DNA of 64,000 nt from Verrucomicrobiaceae bacterium. GTDB taxonomy: Bacteria; Verrucomicrobiota; Verrucomicrobiia; Verrucomicrobiales; Akkermansiaceae. Shown here one piece after another: positions 18,823 through 28,342 of this stretch. Location of the stretch: contig JAIXOR010000001.1 in the NCBI GenBank assembly GCA_027486655.1, forward strand, positions 124,001 through 188,000, written 5' to 3'. How positions within the stretch are numbered: position 1 is the stretch's first letter; every line of letters begins with the position of its first letter. Below the pieces are notes generated by a model that was given only the letters and a program-made list of their open reading frames with translations, ran no database searches and had not been told where the DNA came from. Position numbers and translations under genes: made by a program.

Positions 18823-19683
18823 ATGGCCTACGAATCAGATGGCAGTTTGAAGCTTTACCTGAGGGAGATCTCCAAAACCCCCCTCCTCACTGCGGAAGAA
18901 GAGATCGCCCTCTCCGAGCGCATCAAGAAAGGCGACCCGGAAGCGCGTTCCCACATGATCCGCGCCAACCTGCGACTTGTCGTCAAGATCGCCCAGGACT
19001 ACGCGAACTACGGAATGCCCGTCACCGACCTGATTTCCGAGGGAAACATCGGTCTGATGAAAGCGGTGGAGCGCTTCGATCCCGAGAAAGGGGGCAAGCT
19101 CTCGACTTATGCGGCCTGGTGGATCAAGCAGTCGATCAAACGGGCGCTCGCCAACCAGTCGAAGACCATCCGGCTTCCCGTTCACATGGTCGACAAGATT
19201 GCCAAAATGCGCCGGATTGCGGCCATACTGACCGAGGCTCTCGGCCGGGAACCGACCGACGAGGAACTCGCCGACGAAATCGGAGTGCCCCGCCGCAAGC
19301 TCGCGATGCTTCGCCAGGCTTCGCACCGCCCGACTTCGCTGGATGCCCCGATCAACGAGGGGGAAGCCACGGAATACGGTGAAGTGATCAGCGACGAGCG
19401 CGCGGTCAACCCGCTGGACATGCTCTCGGACAAAAACCTCCACAACGAGCTGGATGGGCTTCTTTCCGTGCTGGACGAGCGCGAGCGCCGGATCATCGAC
19501 GAGCGTTTCGGCCTGAGCGGGCGCAAGGCCCTCACTCTCGAAGAGGTCGGTCGCGAGTTCGGAGTCACCCGCGAGCGCATCCGCCAACTCCAGAACTCGG
19601 CGCTCACCAAAATGCGCAGAGCACTGAGGAAGAAGGAGAAACCAATGCCAAAGCCTCTCGCCGCCGGTCTCGCGGAGGCCTGA
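18823..19683 (+). CDS. Short sigma-70 family factor (group 2-like)
   Basis: 286 residues with complete regions 1.2 (GSLKLYLREISKTPLLTAEE), 2 (ANLRLVVKIAQDYANYGMPV, STYAAWWIKQSIKRALANQS), 3 (ALGREPTDEELADEIGVPRR) and 4 ([20 protein letters not shown]), but no region 1.1. This makes it an RpoD-like alternative factor of the RpoS/SigB/HrdB type, not an ECF sigma. Conserved promoter-contact residues suggest it reads promoters like those of RpoD. It lies alone between pyrD and the rpsL operon, with a long AT-rich upstream region and its own terminator. What it responds to cannot be told from the sequence. Confidence 0.9.
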   Translation: MAYESDGSLKLYLREISKTPLLTAEEEIALSERIKKGDPEARSHMIRANLRLVVKIAQDYANYGMPVTDLISEGNIGLMKAVERFDPEKGGKLSTYAAWWIKQSIKRALANQSKTIRLPVHMVDKIAKMRRIAAILTEALGREPTDEELADEIGVPRRKLAMLRQASHRPTSLDAPINEGEATEYGEVISDERAVNPLDMLSDKNLHNELDGLLSVLDERERRIIDERFGLSGRKALTLEEVGREFGVTRERIRQLQNSALTKMRRALRKKEKPMPKPLAAGLAEA

Positions 19684-19711
19684 TTTCAAGTGTGTGATTG
19701 TTTCCGGTGGG

Positions 19712-19747
19712 CAACCGCGGCGGGTCATTCCGCCGCGGTTGTTTTTT
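19712..19747 (+). terminator. Intrinsic terminator after sigma gene
   Basis: A perfect 12-bp stem (caaccgcggcgg / ccgccgcggttg) with a gtcatt loop is followed directly by TTTTTT. It lies 28 bases after the stop at 19683 and separates the sigma gene from the ribosomal operon. Confidence 0.92.
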
Positions 19748-19850
19748 GTGCGATCTCCGGCATCGCCAGTGGTGCACCAAGGATTCGACCCTCTGGAGGA
19801 CCGATCTTTTGAGGGATGCGGGAAATTTTCGAAAAAAGTCAAATTAGGGC

Positions 19851-19878
19851 TTGTCAGGTCGCGGCCGCGCCCTAGATT
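19851..19878 (+). promoter_or_regulatory. rpsL operon promoter
   Basis: TTGTCA (19851-19856), 16-base spacer, TAGATT (19873-19878), preceded by an AT-rich, UP-like stretch (gaaaaaagtcaaattaggg) and followed by a GC-rich discriminator (cgccgcccccg). The start should lie near 19885, giving a leader of about 150 bases. Confidence 0.65.
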
Positions 19879-19895
19879 CGCCGCCCCCGCAACGC

Positions 19896-19997
19896 GATCC
19901 GCCGCATTTTACATTCAGCGGATCATTCACATAGGGAAAATTTATCGGGTCAGCTCCGGAGAAAAGCTTCAGCGAGGTTTCCTCGTCGTCGCTCCGG
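19896..19997 (+). promoter_or_regulatory. Structured 5' leader of the rpsL operon
   Basis: Two dyads lie between promoter and start codon: GATCCGC/GCGGATC (19896-19902 with 19918-19924) and a longer one, CCGGAG/CTCCGG (19956-19961 with 19992-19997), enclosing GCGAGG-ttt-CCTCG. Such leaders in other bacteria can bind an operon-encoded ribosomal protein; whether this one does is inference. Confidence 0.35.
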
Positions 19998-20034
19998 TTT
20001 GTCCCCATGCCAAACCAGAACCACGCAGGAAATC

Positions 20035-20439
20035 ATGCCGACCATCAATCAGCTCGTTCGCAAGGGACGCCTCACTCCGGCCGAAAAGTCGAAGTCACCC
20101 GCACTTGTGAACTGTCCACAGCGCCGCGGAGTCTGCCTTCAGGTGATGACCCGCACGCCCAAGAAGCCGAACTCGGCTCTTCGGAAAGTCGCGAAAGTCC
20201 GCCTCACGAACGGTTTCGAAGTCATCGCCTACATCGGCGGTGAGGGCCACAACCTCCAGGAGCACTCCATCGTGCTCGTCCGTGGTGGTCGTGTGAAAGA
20301 CCTTCCGGGTGTCCGCTACCACATCGTTCGTGGTTCGCTCGACACCCTCGGCGTCGACAAGCGCCGCCAGTCCCGCTCGAAGTATGGCGCGAAGCGTCCG
20401 AAGCCCGGCCAACCCGCCGCGACCGGCAAGAAGAAGTAA
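20035..20439 (+). CDS. rpsL: 30S ribosomal protein S12
   Basis: 134 residues; ATG 20035 gives the standard start [13 protein letters not shown]12 sits at the decoding centre and controls accuracy. The streptomycin loops [12 protein letters not shown] and [13 protein letters not shown] are intact, so no resistance substitution is visible. First gene of the str block, followed by rpsG after 33 bases. Confidence 0.97.
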   Translation: MPTINQLVRKGRLTPAEKSKSPALVNCPQRRGVCLQVMTRTPKKPNSALRKVAKVRLTNGFEVIAYIGGEGHNLQEHSIVLVRGGRVKDLPGVRYHIVRGSLDTLGVDKRRQSRSKYGAKRPKPGQPAATGKKK

Positions 20440-20472
20440 TTTCCGCAACCCAACCTTTACCCCAATTCCGCC

Positions 20473-20946
20473 ATGCCACGCCGCAAGCGCATTTTCACCA
20501 AGCCGGACCGCCGCGATCCGCGCTACGACAGCTCCCTCGTCGGACACCTCATCAGCAAGGTCATGACCGATGGCAAACGTTCCCTCGCCCAGCGTATCGT
20601 GTATGCTGCGATCGACCGCGCCAACGAAGGCATCGACACCGTCGATCCCCTCGAGGTCGTCACCCGCGCCGTTGAGAACTCCAAGCCACGCGTCGAGGTG
20701 AAGTCCCGCCGCGTCGGTGGTGCCACCTATCAGGTGCCCCTCGAAGTGGCTCCCGACCGTTCCGAGTCGCTCGCCATGCGCTGGCTTGTCACCTACGCCC
20801 GCAACCGCAAGGGCACCCCGATGCACGTCGCTCTCGCCAACGAGATCAAGGACGCCGCCAACAACCAGGGTGCCGCTGTCCGCAAGCGAGACGACGTTCA
20901 CAAGATGGCCCAGGCCAACCGCGCCTTCGCCCACTTCCGCTTCTAA
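20473..20946 (+). CDS. rpsG: 30S ribosomal protein S7
   Basis: 157 residues (MPRRKRIFTKPDRRDPRYDS start, RWLVTYARNRKGTPMHVALA near residue 115). A primary binder of the 16S 3' domain that organises the head of the 30S subunit and contacts E-site tRNA. It lies between rpsL and fusA as in the classic str operon; S7 is the usual autoregulator of that operon in Escherichia coli. Confidence 0.97.
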   Translation: MPRRKRIFTKPDRRDPRYDSSLVGHLISKVMTDGKRSLAQRIVYAAIDRANEGIDTVDPLEVVTRAVENSKPRVEVKSRRVGGATYQVPLEVAPDRSESLAMRWLVTYARNRKGTPMHVALANEIKDAANNQGAAVRKRDDVHKMAQANRAFAHFRF

Positions 20947-20982
20947 TCGACTCCAGCGCCCGAGAAACAGAATCCGCCCGTC

Positions 20983-23124
20983 GTGAATCCCAACAGTCCA
21001 AACCGCCAATACGTGCTCGAGCGCACCCGGAATATCGGGATCGCCGCGCACATTGACGCGGGCAAGACGACCCTCACGGAGCGGATCCTTTTCTACACGG
21101 GCATGATCCACAAGATCGGCGAGGTGCACGACGGTGCCGCCACGACCGACTGGATGGAGCAGGAGCGCGAGCGGGGCATCACGATCACCTCCGCGGCAGT
21201 CACCACCGAGTGGTGGCAACGCGCCGAGGAGGGAACCGTCAAGCTCTTCTCCGAGCAAAAGCAACGCATCAACATCATCGACACTCCCGGTCACGTGGAT
21301 TTCACGGCCGAGGTCGAGCGCTCCCTCCGCGTTCTGGATGGAGCCATTGTTGTGTTCTGTGGAGTCGCCGGCGTCCAGCCCCAGACCGAGACCGTCTGGA
21401 GGCAGGCCACCAAGTATCACGTGCCGCGCATCGTGTTCGTCAACAAGATGGACCGGACCGGTGCCGACTTCGACAATGTGTTCCAAGAGGTGAAGGAAAA
21501 GCTCGGTGCCAATGCCGTGCGCATCCTCATCCCGATCGGCGCCGAAGACCACCTGAAGGGGCAGATCGACGTGGTGAACCAGAAAGCCGTCTATTACTCG
21601 GACGATGACAAGTTCGGTTCGACCTACACCATCTCCGAACTGGAGGGCGATCTCAAGGATATCGCCGCCGAGGCATACCAGGAACTGGTCAATGCCGTCG
21701 CCGATGTCGACGATCAGGTCGGCGAGAAGTTCCTCATGGAGGAGCCGCTCACTCTTGAGGAACTCAAGCAGGGCATCCGCCGTGCCACCATCGCCAACAA
21801 GCTGGTTCCGGTCGCCGGTGGCTCGGCTTTCAAGAACAAGGGCGTCCAGTATCTGCTAGATGCTGTGGTGGATTATCTTCCCAGCCCCCTCGATATCCCA
21901 GCGGCTGTCGGCATGAATCCCGACAACGAGGAGGAGAAGATCGAGGTCGTTACTTCCGACAACGGAAAATTCTGCGCTCTCGCCTTCAAACTCTGGGCGG
22001 ACAAGTTTGTCGGAAAACTCGTTTTCTTCCGTGTCTACTCCGGCGTCATCCGGAAGGGCGACACCGTTTACAACCCACGCACACGGCGCTCCGAGCGTGT
22101 CGGTCGTCTGATCCAGATCCAGGCAAACGAGCACAAGGACATCGATGCCTGTTACGCCGGAGACATCGCTGCGATGGTCGGCCTGAAAAACGTCACCACC
22201 GGTGACACCCTGGCCGCTGAAAAGCACGACGTCGTCCTCGAGCCCCCGACCTTCCCCGAGCCGGTCATCTCAATGGCCGTCGAGCCGAAAACCAAGGCCG
22301 ATCAGGAAAAGCTCGCTCTCGCCCTCGGCCGCCTTTCCGAAGAGGACCCCACCTTTACCGTCAAAACCGACGAGGAAACCGGGCAGACCATCATCTCGGG
22401 CATGGGCGAGCTCCACCTCGAAATCATCGTCGACCGTCTCCGCCGCGAGTTCAAAGTCGAGGCCAACACCGGCGCTCCTCAGATCGCCTACCGCGAAACC
22501 ATCACCGCCGCAGCCGGCGGGGAGGGCAAGCTGGTCAAGCAGTCCGGCGGCCGCGGCCAGTATGGACACGTCATCCTCGCGATGAAGCCCAACGAAAAGG
22601 GCAAGGGGCTCACCATCGAAAACAAGGTCGTCGGCGGCACCATCCCCAAGGAATACATCAGTGCCGTCATCAAGGGAGTCAACGAGGCGATGACCAACGG
22701 CATCATCGCCGGATACCCCGTCATCGATGTTCATGTCGACATTCTTGATGGTTCCTACCACGATGTGGATTCGAACGAAAACGCCTTCACCATGGCCGCC
22801 ATCTTCGCCATGAAGGATGGTTTCAAGAAGGCCAAATCCATTCTCCTCGAGCCCATCATGGCGGTCGAAGTCTCCACCCCGGATGATTACCAGGGGGATG
22901 TCATGGGAGACCTGAGCCGCCGCCGTGGCCAGATCCAGAACACGGAGTCCAAAGGCAAGCTCTCGATCGTGCATGCCAATGTCCCCCTCAAGGAAATGTT
23001 CGGCTACTCGACCGCCGTCCGCACCCTCTCCTCGGGCCGTGCCTCGTATGCGATGACCCCGTCGCATTTCGAGCAAGTCCCCAACAATATCGTCGAAGAG
23101 ATCGTAAGCGACCGCTTAGGCTGA
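20983..23124 (+). CDS. fusA: Elongation factor G
   Basis: 713 residues from GTG 20983. This GTPase drives translocation of mRNA and tRNAs and works with RRF in ribosome recycling. G motifs are present: P-loop AHIDAGKTT, switch [14 protein letters not shown]. Domains II-V follow, ending in [20 protein letters not shown] and the usual C-terminal [19 protein letters not shown]. tuf, the usual next gene, is absent; rpsJ follows after 48 bases. Confidence 0.97.
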   Translation: MNPNSPNRQYVLERTRNIGIAAHIDAGKTTLTERILFYTGMIHKIGEVHDGAATTDWMEQERERGITITSAAVTTEWWQRAEEGTVKLFSEQKQRINIIDTPGHVDFTAEVERSLRVLDGAIVVFCGVAGVQPQTETVWRQATKYHVPRIVFVNKMDRTGADFDNVFQEVKEKLGANAVRILIPIGAEDHLKGQIDVVNQKAVYYSDDDKFGSTYTISELEGDLKDIAAEAYQELVNAVADVDDQVGEKFLMEEPLTLEELKQGIRRATIANKLVPVAGGSAFKNKGVQYLLDAVVDYLPSPLDIPAAVGMNPDNEEEKIEVVTSDNGKFCALAFKLWADKFVGKLVFFRVYSGVIRKGDTVYNPRTRRSERVGRLIQIQANEHKDIDACYAGDIAAMVGLKNVTTGDTLAAEKHDVVLEPPTFPEPVISMAVEPKTKADQEKLALALGRLSEEDPTFTVKTDEETGQTIISGMGELHLEIIVDRLRREFKVEANTGAPQIAYRETITAAAGGEGKLVKQSGGRGQYGHVILAMKPNEKGKGLTIENKVVGGTIPKEYISAVIKGVNEAMTNGIIAGYPVIDVHVDILDGSYHDVDSNENAFTMAAIFAMKDGFKKAKSILLEPIMAVEVSTPDDYQGDVMGDLSRRRGQIQNTESKGKLSIVHANVPLKEMFGYSTAVRTLSSGRASYAMTPSHFEQVPNNIVEEIVSDRLG

Positions 23125-23172
23125 TCACTCGCCCTGTAGAACCACCACGTAAACCGTCAATCAACCTCCACC

Positions 23173-23481
<309 letters not shown>

Positions 23482-23543
23482 GTCGTCGCCTCCGGCAGCG
23501 AACCTCGAATTTCAATCTTCAAATCTCACCTTCTCTCACCGCC

Positions 23544-24179
23544 ATGTCACTCGGCCTCCTCGGCAAAAAACTCGGCATGACCCGCTTGTTCGACGAACAG
23601 GCCGGTTCCATGATTCCCGTCACCGTCATCGAAGTTTCCGGAAACACGATCCTTCAGGTCAAAACCCCTGAAAAGGACGGATACACCGCCGTTCAAGTCG
23701 GATACGGCGACCAGAAGGAGCAGCGCGTCTCCAAGCCGGACCTCGCCCGCTTCAAAAAGGCGGGTTCCACTCCGAAGCGCTTCGTCAAGGAGTTCCGCTT
23801 CGAGACCGGTGCCGCCACTCCGGAGACCCACCCCGGCTTCGAAACCTTCACCGCCGGCCAATGGGTCGACGTGATCGGTGACAGCAAGGGACACGGTTTC
23901 CAAGGTGCCGTCAAACGCCACGGCTTCGGCGGTCTGCGCATGACCCACGGCTCCATGATGCACCGCAGAACCGGTGCCATCGGCTGCCGCTCGACCCCCG
24001 GTCGCGTCTGGAAAAACCAGAAAATGCCCGGTCACATGGGAACCACCAAGACCACCGTGCAGAATCTCAAAATCGTCGCCGTCCGTCCAGAGGATGGAGT
24101 GATCCTCGTCTCCGGCGCGGTTCCCGGCTCCAAGGGTGGCTATGTCACCGTCCGCCCCGCCAAGAAAAAGTCCGCCTGA
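23544..24179 (+). CDS. rplC: 50S ribosomal protein L3
   Basis: 211 residues (LLGKKLGMTRLFDEQAGSMI; HGFGGLRMTHGSMMHRRTGA; GRVWKNQKMPGHMG). An early assembly protein whose long loop reaches near the peptidyl transferase centre. Normal length and order in the S10 block. Confidence 0.96.
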   Translation: MSLGLLGKKLGMTRLFDEQAGSMIPVTVIEVSGNTILQVKTPEKDGYTAVQVGYGDQKEQRVSKPDLARFKKAGSTPKRFVKEFRFETGAATPETHPGFETFTAGQWVDVIGDSKGHGFQGAVKRHGFGGLRMTHGSMMHRRTGAIGCRSTPGRVWKNQKMPGHMGTTKTTVQNLKIVAVRPEDGVILVSGAVPGSKGGYVTVRPAKKKSA

Positions 24180-24216
24180 TCCGGCGGCTCCTCGTTAACT
24201 TCCACGAATCAACGTC

Positions 24217-24825
24217 ATGTCCGCAAAGTCCCTCACCGTCGAAGACGCCCAGGCCGCCAATCTCGTTCTGGTTGGCCCGGAAAAAGGCCGCCAGGCCGTT
24301 CACGACCTTGTGACCGCCTACCGCGCCAACCGCCGCACCGGCTCCGCCAACACCAAGACCCGTGGCGAAGTCTCCGGCAACAACAAGAAAATCTACAAAC
24401 AGAAGGGCACCGGTAACGCCCGTCACGGTGACAAGCGTGCCCCGATCTTCGTGGGTGGCGGCATCGTCTTCGGACCCCGTCCCCGCGATTACTCCAAGAA
24501 GGTCACCAAGACCGTCCGCAAGCTGGCCTTCCGCCGGGTTCTCGGCGACCTCGTCCGCGGCGGCAAGATCGTCAGCGTGGACTCTCTCTCCATCGCCGAT
24601 GGCAAGACCAAGTCCTTCATCGCGACGCTCAAGTCCATCACGCAACCCGGCAAGGTCCTCGTCGTCGCCAACAGCTTCGATGATTCCACCTACCTCGCCG
24701 CCCGCAACGTCGCCTGGGCCCAGTTGGTCACGGCCTCGGATGTGAACGTCGAACAACTCCTCCTCGCGAACTCCGTCGTCCTCGTCGGTGACGCGCTTCA
24801 AACCATCGCGCAGCGCAGCGCCTGA
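24217..24825 (+). CDS. rplD: 50S ribosomal protein L4
   Basis: 202 residues. The tunnel-lining loop is recognisable (GSANTKTRGEVSGNNKKIYK, QKGTGNARHGDKRAPIFVGG). It binds 23S domain I and in E. coli also represses the S10 operon. The N-terminus is the less conserved part (MSAKSLTVEDAQAANLVLVG). Confidence 0.95.
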   Translation: MSAKSLTVEDAQAANLVLVGPEKGRQAVHDLVTAYRANRRTGSANTKTRGEVSGNNKKIYKQKGTGNARHGDKRAPIFVGGGIVFGPRPRDYSKKVTKTVRKLAFRRVLGDLVRGGKIVSVDSLSIADGKTKSFIATLKSITQPGKVLVVANSFDDSTYLAARNVAWAQLVTASDVNVEQLLLANSVVLVGDALQTIAQRSA

Positions 24826-24848
24826 ACCCCGGACCCCACACCGAGATC

Positions 24849-25133
24849 ATGAAAGACATTTACCAGGTCATCAAAAACGTCCGCCTCAGCGAGAAGGCCA
24901 CCCTTCTTCAGGAGACGAACAACGAAGTCACCCTTGAGGTGGATCGCAAGGCCAACAAGCTGGAGATCAAGCAAGCCGTTGAGCAACTGCTCGGCAAAAC
25001 CGTCGTCGGGGTCCGCACCGCCAACTACGACGGCAAAGCACGCCGCAAGCGCCGTGCCGACGCCGGTCGCACCAACCACTGGAAAAAAGCCGTCGTGCGC
25101 CTCAAGGAAGGCGAATCGCTCGACCTCATCTGA
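24849..25133 (+). CDS. rplW: 50S ribosomal protein L23
   Basis: 94 residues (IYQVIKNVRLSEKATLLQET; LEIKQAVEQLLGKTVVGVRT). A tunnel-exit protein that docks SRP and trigger factor. It keeps the basic loop RRKRRADAGRTNHWKKAVV. Confidence 0.95.
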   Translation: MKDIYQVIKNVRLSEKATLLQETNNEVTLEVDRKANKLEIKQAVEQLLGKTVVGVRTANYDGKARRKRRADAGRTNHWKKAVVRLKEGESLDLI

Positions 25134-25181
25134 GCCCGCCCTCCGCAGCTCCAAACGTAACACTTCACCGTTCCGCGAGTC

Positions 25182-26021
25182 ATGCCATTGAAAAACTTCA
25201 AGCCAATCACCCCGTCCGCGCGCTACAAGAATCTCCCGTCCTTCGAGGAGATCACCAAGAAGACGCCGGAAAAGAGCCTTCTTGTGCCCCTCAAGCGCAC
25301 CGGTGGCCGCAACAACACGGGCCGCATCACCACCCGCCACATCGGCGGCGGTGCCAAGCGCCACTACCGTCTCGTAGACTTCAAGCGCGGCAAGCACGAC
25401 GTGCCTGCCACCGTGGTCGGCATCGAGTATGATCCGAACCGCACCTGCCGCATCGCGTTGATCCAATACGCCGATGGACAGAAGTCCTACATCCTCGCGC
25501 CGCTTGGCCTTGAGGTCGGACAAACGGTGGTCTCCGGCCAGAATGTTGCTCCCAAGACCGGCAACGCCATGCCGCTCAGCGCCGTTCCGCTCGGAACCTC
25601 GATCCACAACATCGAGCTCATCCCGGGCAATGGCGGCAAGGTCGCCCGCGCCGCAGGCCAGCTCGCCGTGCTCTCCAACCGCGATGGCGGTTGGGCGCTC
25701 GTCAAAATGCCTTCCGGTGAAATCCGCCGCTTCAACGATCGTTGCTTCTGCACGATCGGTCAGGTCGGAAACCGCGATCACATGAACGAAACCTCGGGCA
25801 AGGCTGGCCGCACCCGCTGGATGGGCGTCCGTCCGACCGTCCGCGGAATGTGCATGAACCCCGTCGACCACCCGAACGGTGGTGGTGAGGGCAAATCCAA
25901 GTCCGGTGGTGGCCGTCAGCACCTTCTCAGCCCCTGGGGCCACGCGAAGGGTCAGAAGACCCGCAATCACAAGAAGACCACCAGCGTCTTCATTGTCGAA
26001 TCCCGCCACAAGAAGAAGTAA
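25182..26021 (+). CDS. rplB: 50S ribosomal protein L2
   Basis: 279 residues ([20 protein letters not shown] start; [40 protein letters not shown]). Needed for subunit joining and close to the peptidyl transferase centre. One oddity: the normally near-invariant HPHGGGEG loop reads HPNGGGEG, with Asn at residue 232 where E. coli has His229 (codon AAC at 25875-25877). Confidence 0.97.
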   Translation: MPLKNFKPITPSARYKNLPSFEEITKKTPEKSLLVPLKRTGGRNNTGRITTRHIGGGAKRHYRLVDFKRGKHDVPATVVGIEYDPNRTCRIALIQYADGQKSYILAPLGLEVGQTVVSGQNVAPKTGNAMPLSAVPLGTSIHNIELIPGNGGKVARAAGQLAVLSNRDGGWALVKMPSGEIRRFNDRCFCTIGQVGNRDHMNETSGKAGRTRWMGVRPTVRGMCMNPVDHPNGGGEGKSKSGGGRQHLLSPWGHAKGQKTRNHKKTTSVFIVESRHKKK

Positions 26022-26063
26022 GCCGGTTACCCTCACGCCTGAATCCCCAACTCAACGATTCCC

Positions 26064-26336
26064 ATGCCACGCTCTCTCAAGAAAGGCCCTTTCGTCGATC
26101 AAAAGCTCCTCGCCAAGATCGACGCCGTTGCCGAAGCCGGATCCGACCGCAAGCCCATCAAAACCTGGAGCCGCAAGTCGATGATCACTCCGGACTTCGT
26201 CGGACACAACTTCGCCGTCCACAATGGCAAAACCTTCGTTCCCGTCTATGTCACGGAGAACATGGTCGGCCACAAACTCGGTGAATTCGCGCCGACCCGC
26301 ATTTTCCGCCAGCACGGCGGCATCGGCAAGAAGTAA
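26064..26336 (+). CDS. rpsS: 30S ribosomal protein S19
   Basis: 90 residues ([56 protein letters not shown]). A 30S head protein. In other bacteria rplV follows directly; here a coiled-coil gene starts 21 bases downstream. Confidence 0.97.
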   Translation: MPRSLKKGPFVDQKLLAKIDAVAEAGSDRKPIKTWSRKSMITPDFVGHNFAVHNGKTFVPVYVTENMVGHKLGEFAPTRIFRQHGGIGKK

Positions 26337-26357
26337 GCCACAGACCGTCATCCGCTC

Positions 26358-27077
26358 ATGCGTTCCACCATCCATTCCAAAACCCTCGCCGCCGCCCTCG
26401 GGCTGCTCGCGGGGCTTGGAATCTGCGTGGCGCAGGTGCCGGATGCCGAACAACTTCAGCAGGCCCTCGTCGACCTCCAGGAACAGAATCAAGCCCTCCA
26501 GCGGAGCCTCGCCGAGGCCAACCGTGGCGAGAAACAGGCTTCCGAGCAGCTCGCCCAAGTTCGCGAGCGTCTCGAAGCCCTCGGCAAGAATCTGCTCGAT
26601 GGAGGGGACGATCGCCTCGTGCAGGCTGCCGCGGATCTCCAGCTCGCCAACGAACGGATTTCCGAGCTCGAGGGCTCGGTCACCCGTCTCGCCTCGGCGG
26701 TCAGCGACTATCTCCGCCAGGCCGTGGTTTCCGATCCGGATGCCCGGCTCCGTGTCGAAACTTCGCTAAGAGAGCTTGACGCGGTTCTCGGACTGCGGCA
26801 GAAGCCCCGCCCCGATATCCGCTCCGGGTCCCTGCAACAGGCTCGCATCGTCAGCCTCGATCAGGAAAGCGGTATGCTGGTTCTCAACATTGGCGAAAGC
26901 CAGGGAGCCCGCATCGGCATGACCTTCCAACTCTCCCGCGGGCAGCAGCCTTACGGAAAAGCCATTCTCGCAGATGTCCGCAAGGGCGTCAGCGGACTTT
27001 TTGTCGAATCGCTCGACAATTCCGCGGACTCCCCGCGACCTGGCGATCTCGCCATTCTTGAAACACAACCTGAGTAA
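26358..27077 (+). CDS. Exported coiled-coil protein embedded in the S10 operon
   Basis: 239 residues, not a ribosomal protein. Residues 1-25 form a Sec signal (LAAALGLLAGLGICVA then Q). About 28-110 are a heptad-rich coiled coil (EQLQQALVDLQEQNQALQRS, ASEQLAQVRERLEALGKNLL, ERISELEGSVTRLASAVSDY). About 155-239 look like a small beta domain (ARIVSLDQESGMLVLNIGES, GARIGMTFQLSRGQQPYGKA) of the kind seen at the end of other exported coiled-coil proteins. It lies 21 bases after rpsS and 23 before rplV on the same strand, with no terminator or promoter visible, so it should be made with the ribosome. The role is unknown; envelope or periplasmic location is inferred from the signal. Confidence 0.88.
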   Translation: MRSTIHSKTLAAALGLLAGLGICVAQVPDAEQLQQALVDLQEQNQALQRSLAEANRGEKQASEQLAQVRERLEALGKNLLDGGDDRLVQAAADLQLANERISELEGSVTRLASAVSDYLRQAVVSDPDARLRVETSLRELDAVLGLRQKPRPDIRSGSLQQARIVSLDQESGMLVLNIGESQGARIGMTFQLSRGQQPYGKAILADVRKGVSGLFVESLDNSADSPRPGDLAILETQPE

Positions 27078-27100
27078 TCAACCTTCACGCCCGACGCTTT

Positions 27101-27526
27101 ATGGAAGTCAAAAGCACCAGTAAATTCGTACGTCTCTCGCCCAAGAAGGCGCGTGACGTCGCCCGCGAGATCCAAGGCCTGCCCGTCTCCAGCGCCCTCG
27201 ACATCCTCAATTTCACGCCCAAGAAGGCCGCCCAGCTGATCGGCAAAACCCTGAAGACCGCCATCGCGGACGCCGACAACAACTTCGGCCTCGACACCGG
27301 CACCCTGGTCATCAAGGAAGCCGTCATTGGCGCAGCCCCCACGCTCCGCCGCTTCAAGCCGCGCGCCAAGGGCTCCGCTGGCCCGATCATCCGCCGCACC
27401 AGCCACATCTCCATCACCCTCGTGGGATCCGCCCCCGAGAAGAAAAAGAAGGTCGCCCGCAAGACGACCTCCAAGAAAACCGACGAAGCCGCCGCCGCTC
27501 CCGCCGCGACGGAGGAACAAGCCTGA
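27101..27526 (+). CDS. rplV: 50S ribosomal protein L22
   Basis: 141 residues (FVRLSPKKARDVAREIQGLP; RFKPRAKGSAGPIIRRTSHI). Its beta hairpin lines the exit tunnel and is a site of macrolide resistance mutations. The last ~28 residues (KKKKVARKTTSKKTDEAAAA) are an extra Lys/Ala tail beyond the usual ~110-residue length. It follows the inserted coiled-coil gene. Confidence 0.95.
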   Translation: MEVKSTSKFVRLSPKKARDVAREIQGLPVSSALDILNFTPKKAAQLIGKTLKTAIADADNNFGLDTGTLVIKEAVIGAAPTLRRFKPRAKGSAGPIIRRTSHISITLVGSAPEKKKKVARKTTSKKTDEAAAAPAATEEQA

Positions 27527-27558
27527 TTCATCTCCCAAAATCTCATCCCTCAGCAAAC

Positions 27559-28296
27559 ATGGGCCAGAAAGTAAATCCGATCGCATTCCGCCTCGCAGTC
27601 AACAAGGACTGGCGTTCGAAGTGGTATGCCAGCGGCAAGGACTACACCGACAAGCTCCACGAAGACCTCGCCGTCCGTGGATACCTGAAGAAGAAACTCC
27701 AAAACGCCGGCTTGGCCCGTGTGGTGATCGAGCGCGCTTGGAACAGCGTCCGCGTCACCCTTCACACCTCGCGTCCCGGTCTCATCATCGGCCGTCAGGG
27801 CAAGGAAATCGAAGTGATGACCAAGGACATCACCGACCTTTGCAAGGGAGCCCAGGTCAAGATCGACATCGTCGAGATCCGCAAGCCGGAGCTCGACGCC
27901 CAGCTTGTCGCCGAGCAGATCGCCGTGCAGCTTGAGCGCCGGATCAGCTTCCGCCGCGCCATGAAGCGTGCCCTCCAAACCGCCATGGAATTCGGAGCCG
28001 AAGGCATCCGCCTCCGTTGCGCCGGCCGCCTCGGTGGTGCCGACATCGCCCGTGCCGAAGGATACCGCGAAGGCAAGGTTCCGCTTCAAACCCTCCGCGT
28101 TCCCCTCGACTACGGTTTTGCCGAAGCCCGCACCGTTTACGGGATCATCGGCGTGAAGTGCTGGGTCAACAAGAAGGACGACGACGGCACCGGCGGCCGA
28201 CCCCAGGGCGAGCGCGGTGATCGCGGCGGCCGTGGTGGCCGTGGCGACCGCGGTGGAGATCGTGGCGGCGACCGCCGTCCCCAGAACCGCAACTGA
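27559..28296 (+). CDS. rpsC: 30S ribosomal protein S3 with Gly/Arg-rich tail
   Basis: 245 residues (MGQKVNPIAFRLAVNKDWRS). The KH domain carries GLIIGRQGKEIEV (about residues 74-86) and the C-terminal domain ends at ...IIGVKCWVNKK. S3 lines the mRNA entry channel and helps unwind mRNA. The last ~35 residues are disordered and GR-rich (RGDRGGRGGRGDRGGDRGGD), an RGG-like extension that most S3 proteins lack and that recalls the one at the N-terminus of S5 here. Confidence 0.96.
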   Translation: MGQKVNPIAFRLAVNKDWRSKWYASGKDYTDKLHEDLAVRGYLKKKLQNAGLARVVIERAWNSVRVTLHTSRPGLIIGRQGKEIEVMTKDITDLCKGAQVKIDIVEIRKPELDAQLVAEQIAVQLERRISFRRAMKRALQTAMEFGAEGIRLRCAGRLGGADIARAEGYREGKVPLQTLRVPLDYGFAEARTVYGIIGVKCWVNKKDDDGTGGRPQGERGDRGGRGGRGDRGGDRGGDRRPQNRN

Positions 28297-28342
28297 TTTC
28301 ATTCATCATCCAACACCAACATTTTCCAAGGAGGACTGAGCC

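Noticed and set aside
19694-20034. Plus-strand frame before rpsL (138 codons)
   Set aside because: It spans a terminator and a promoter and has no protein features.
20095-21552. 485-codon minus-strand frame
   Set aside because: Antisense to rpsL, rpsG and fusA, all clearly real on the plus strand.
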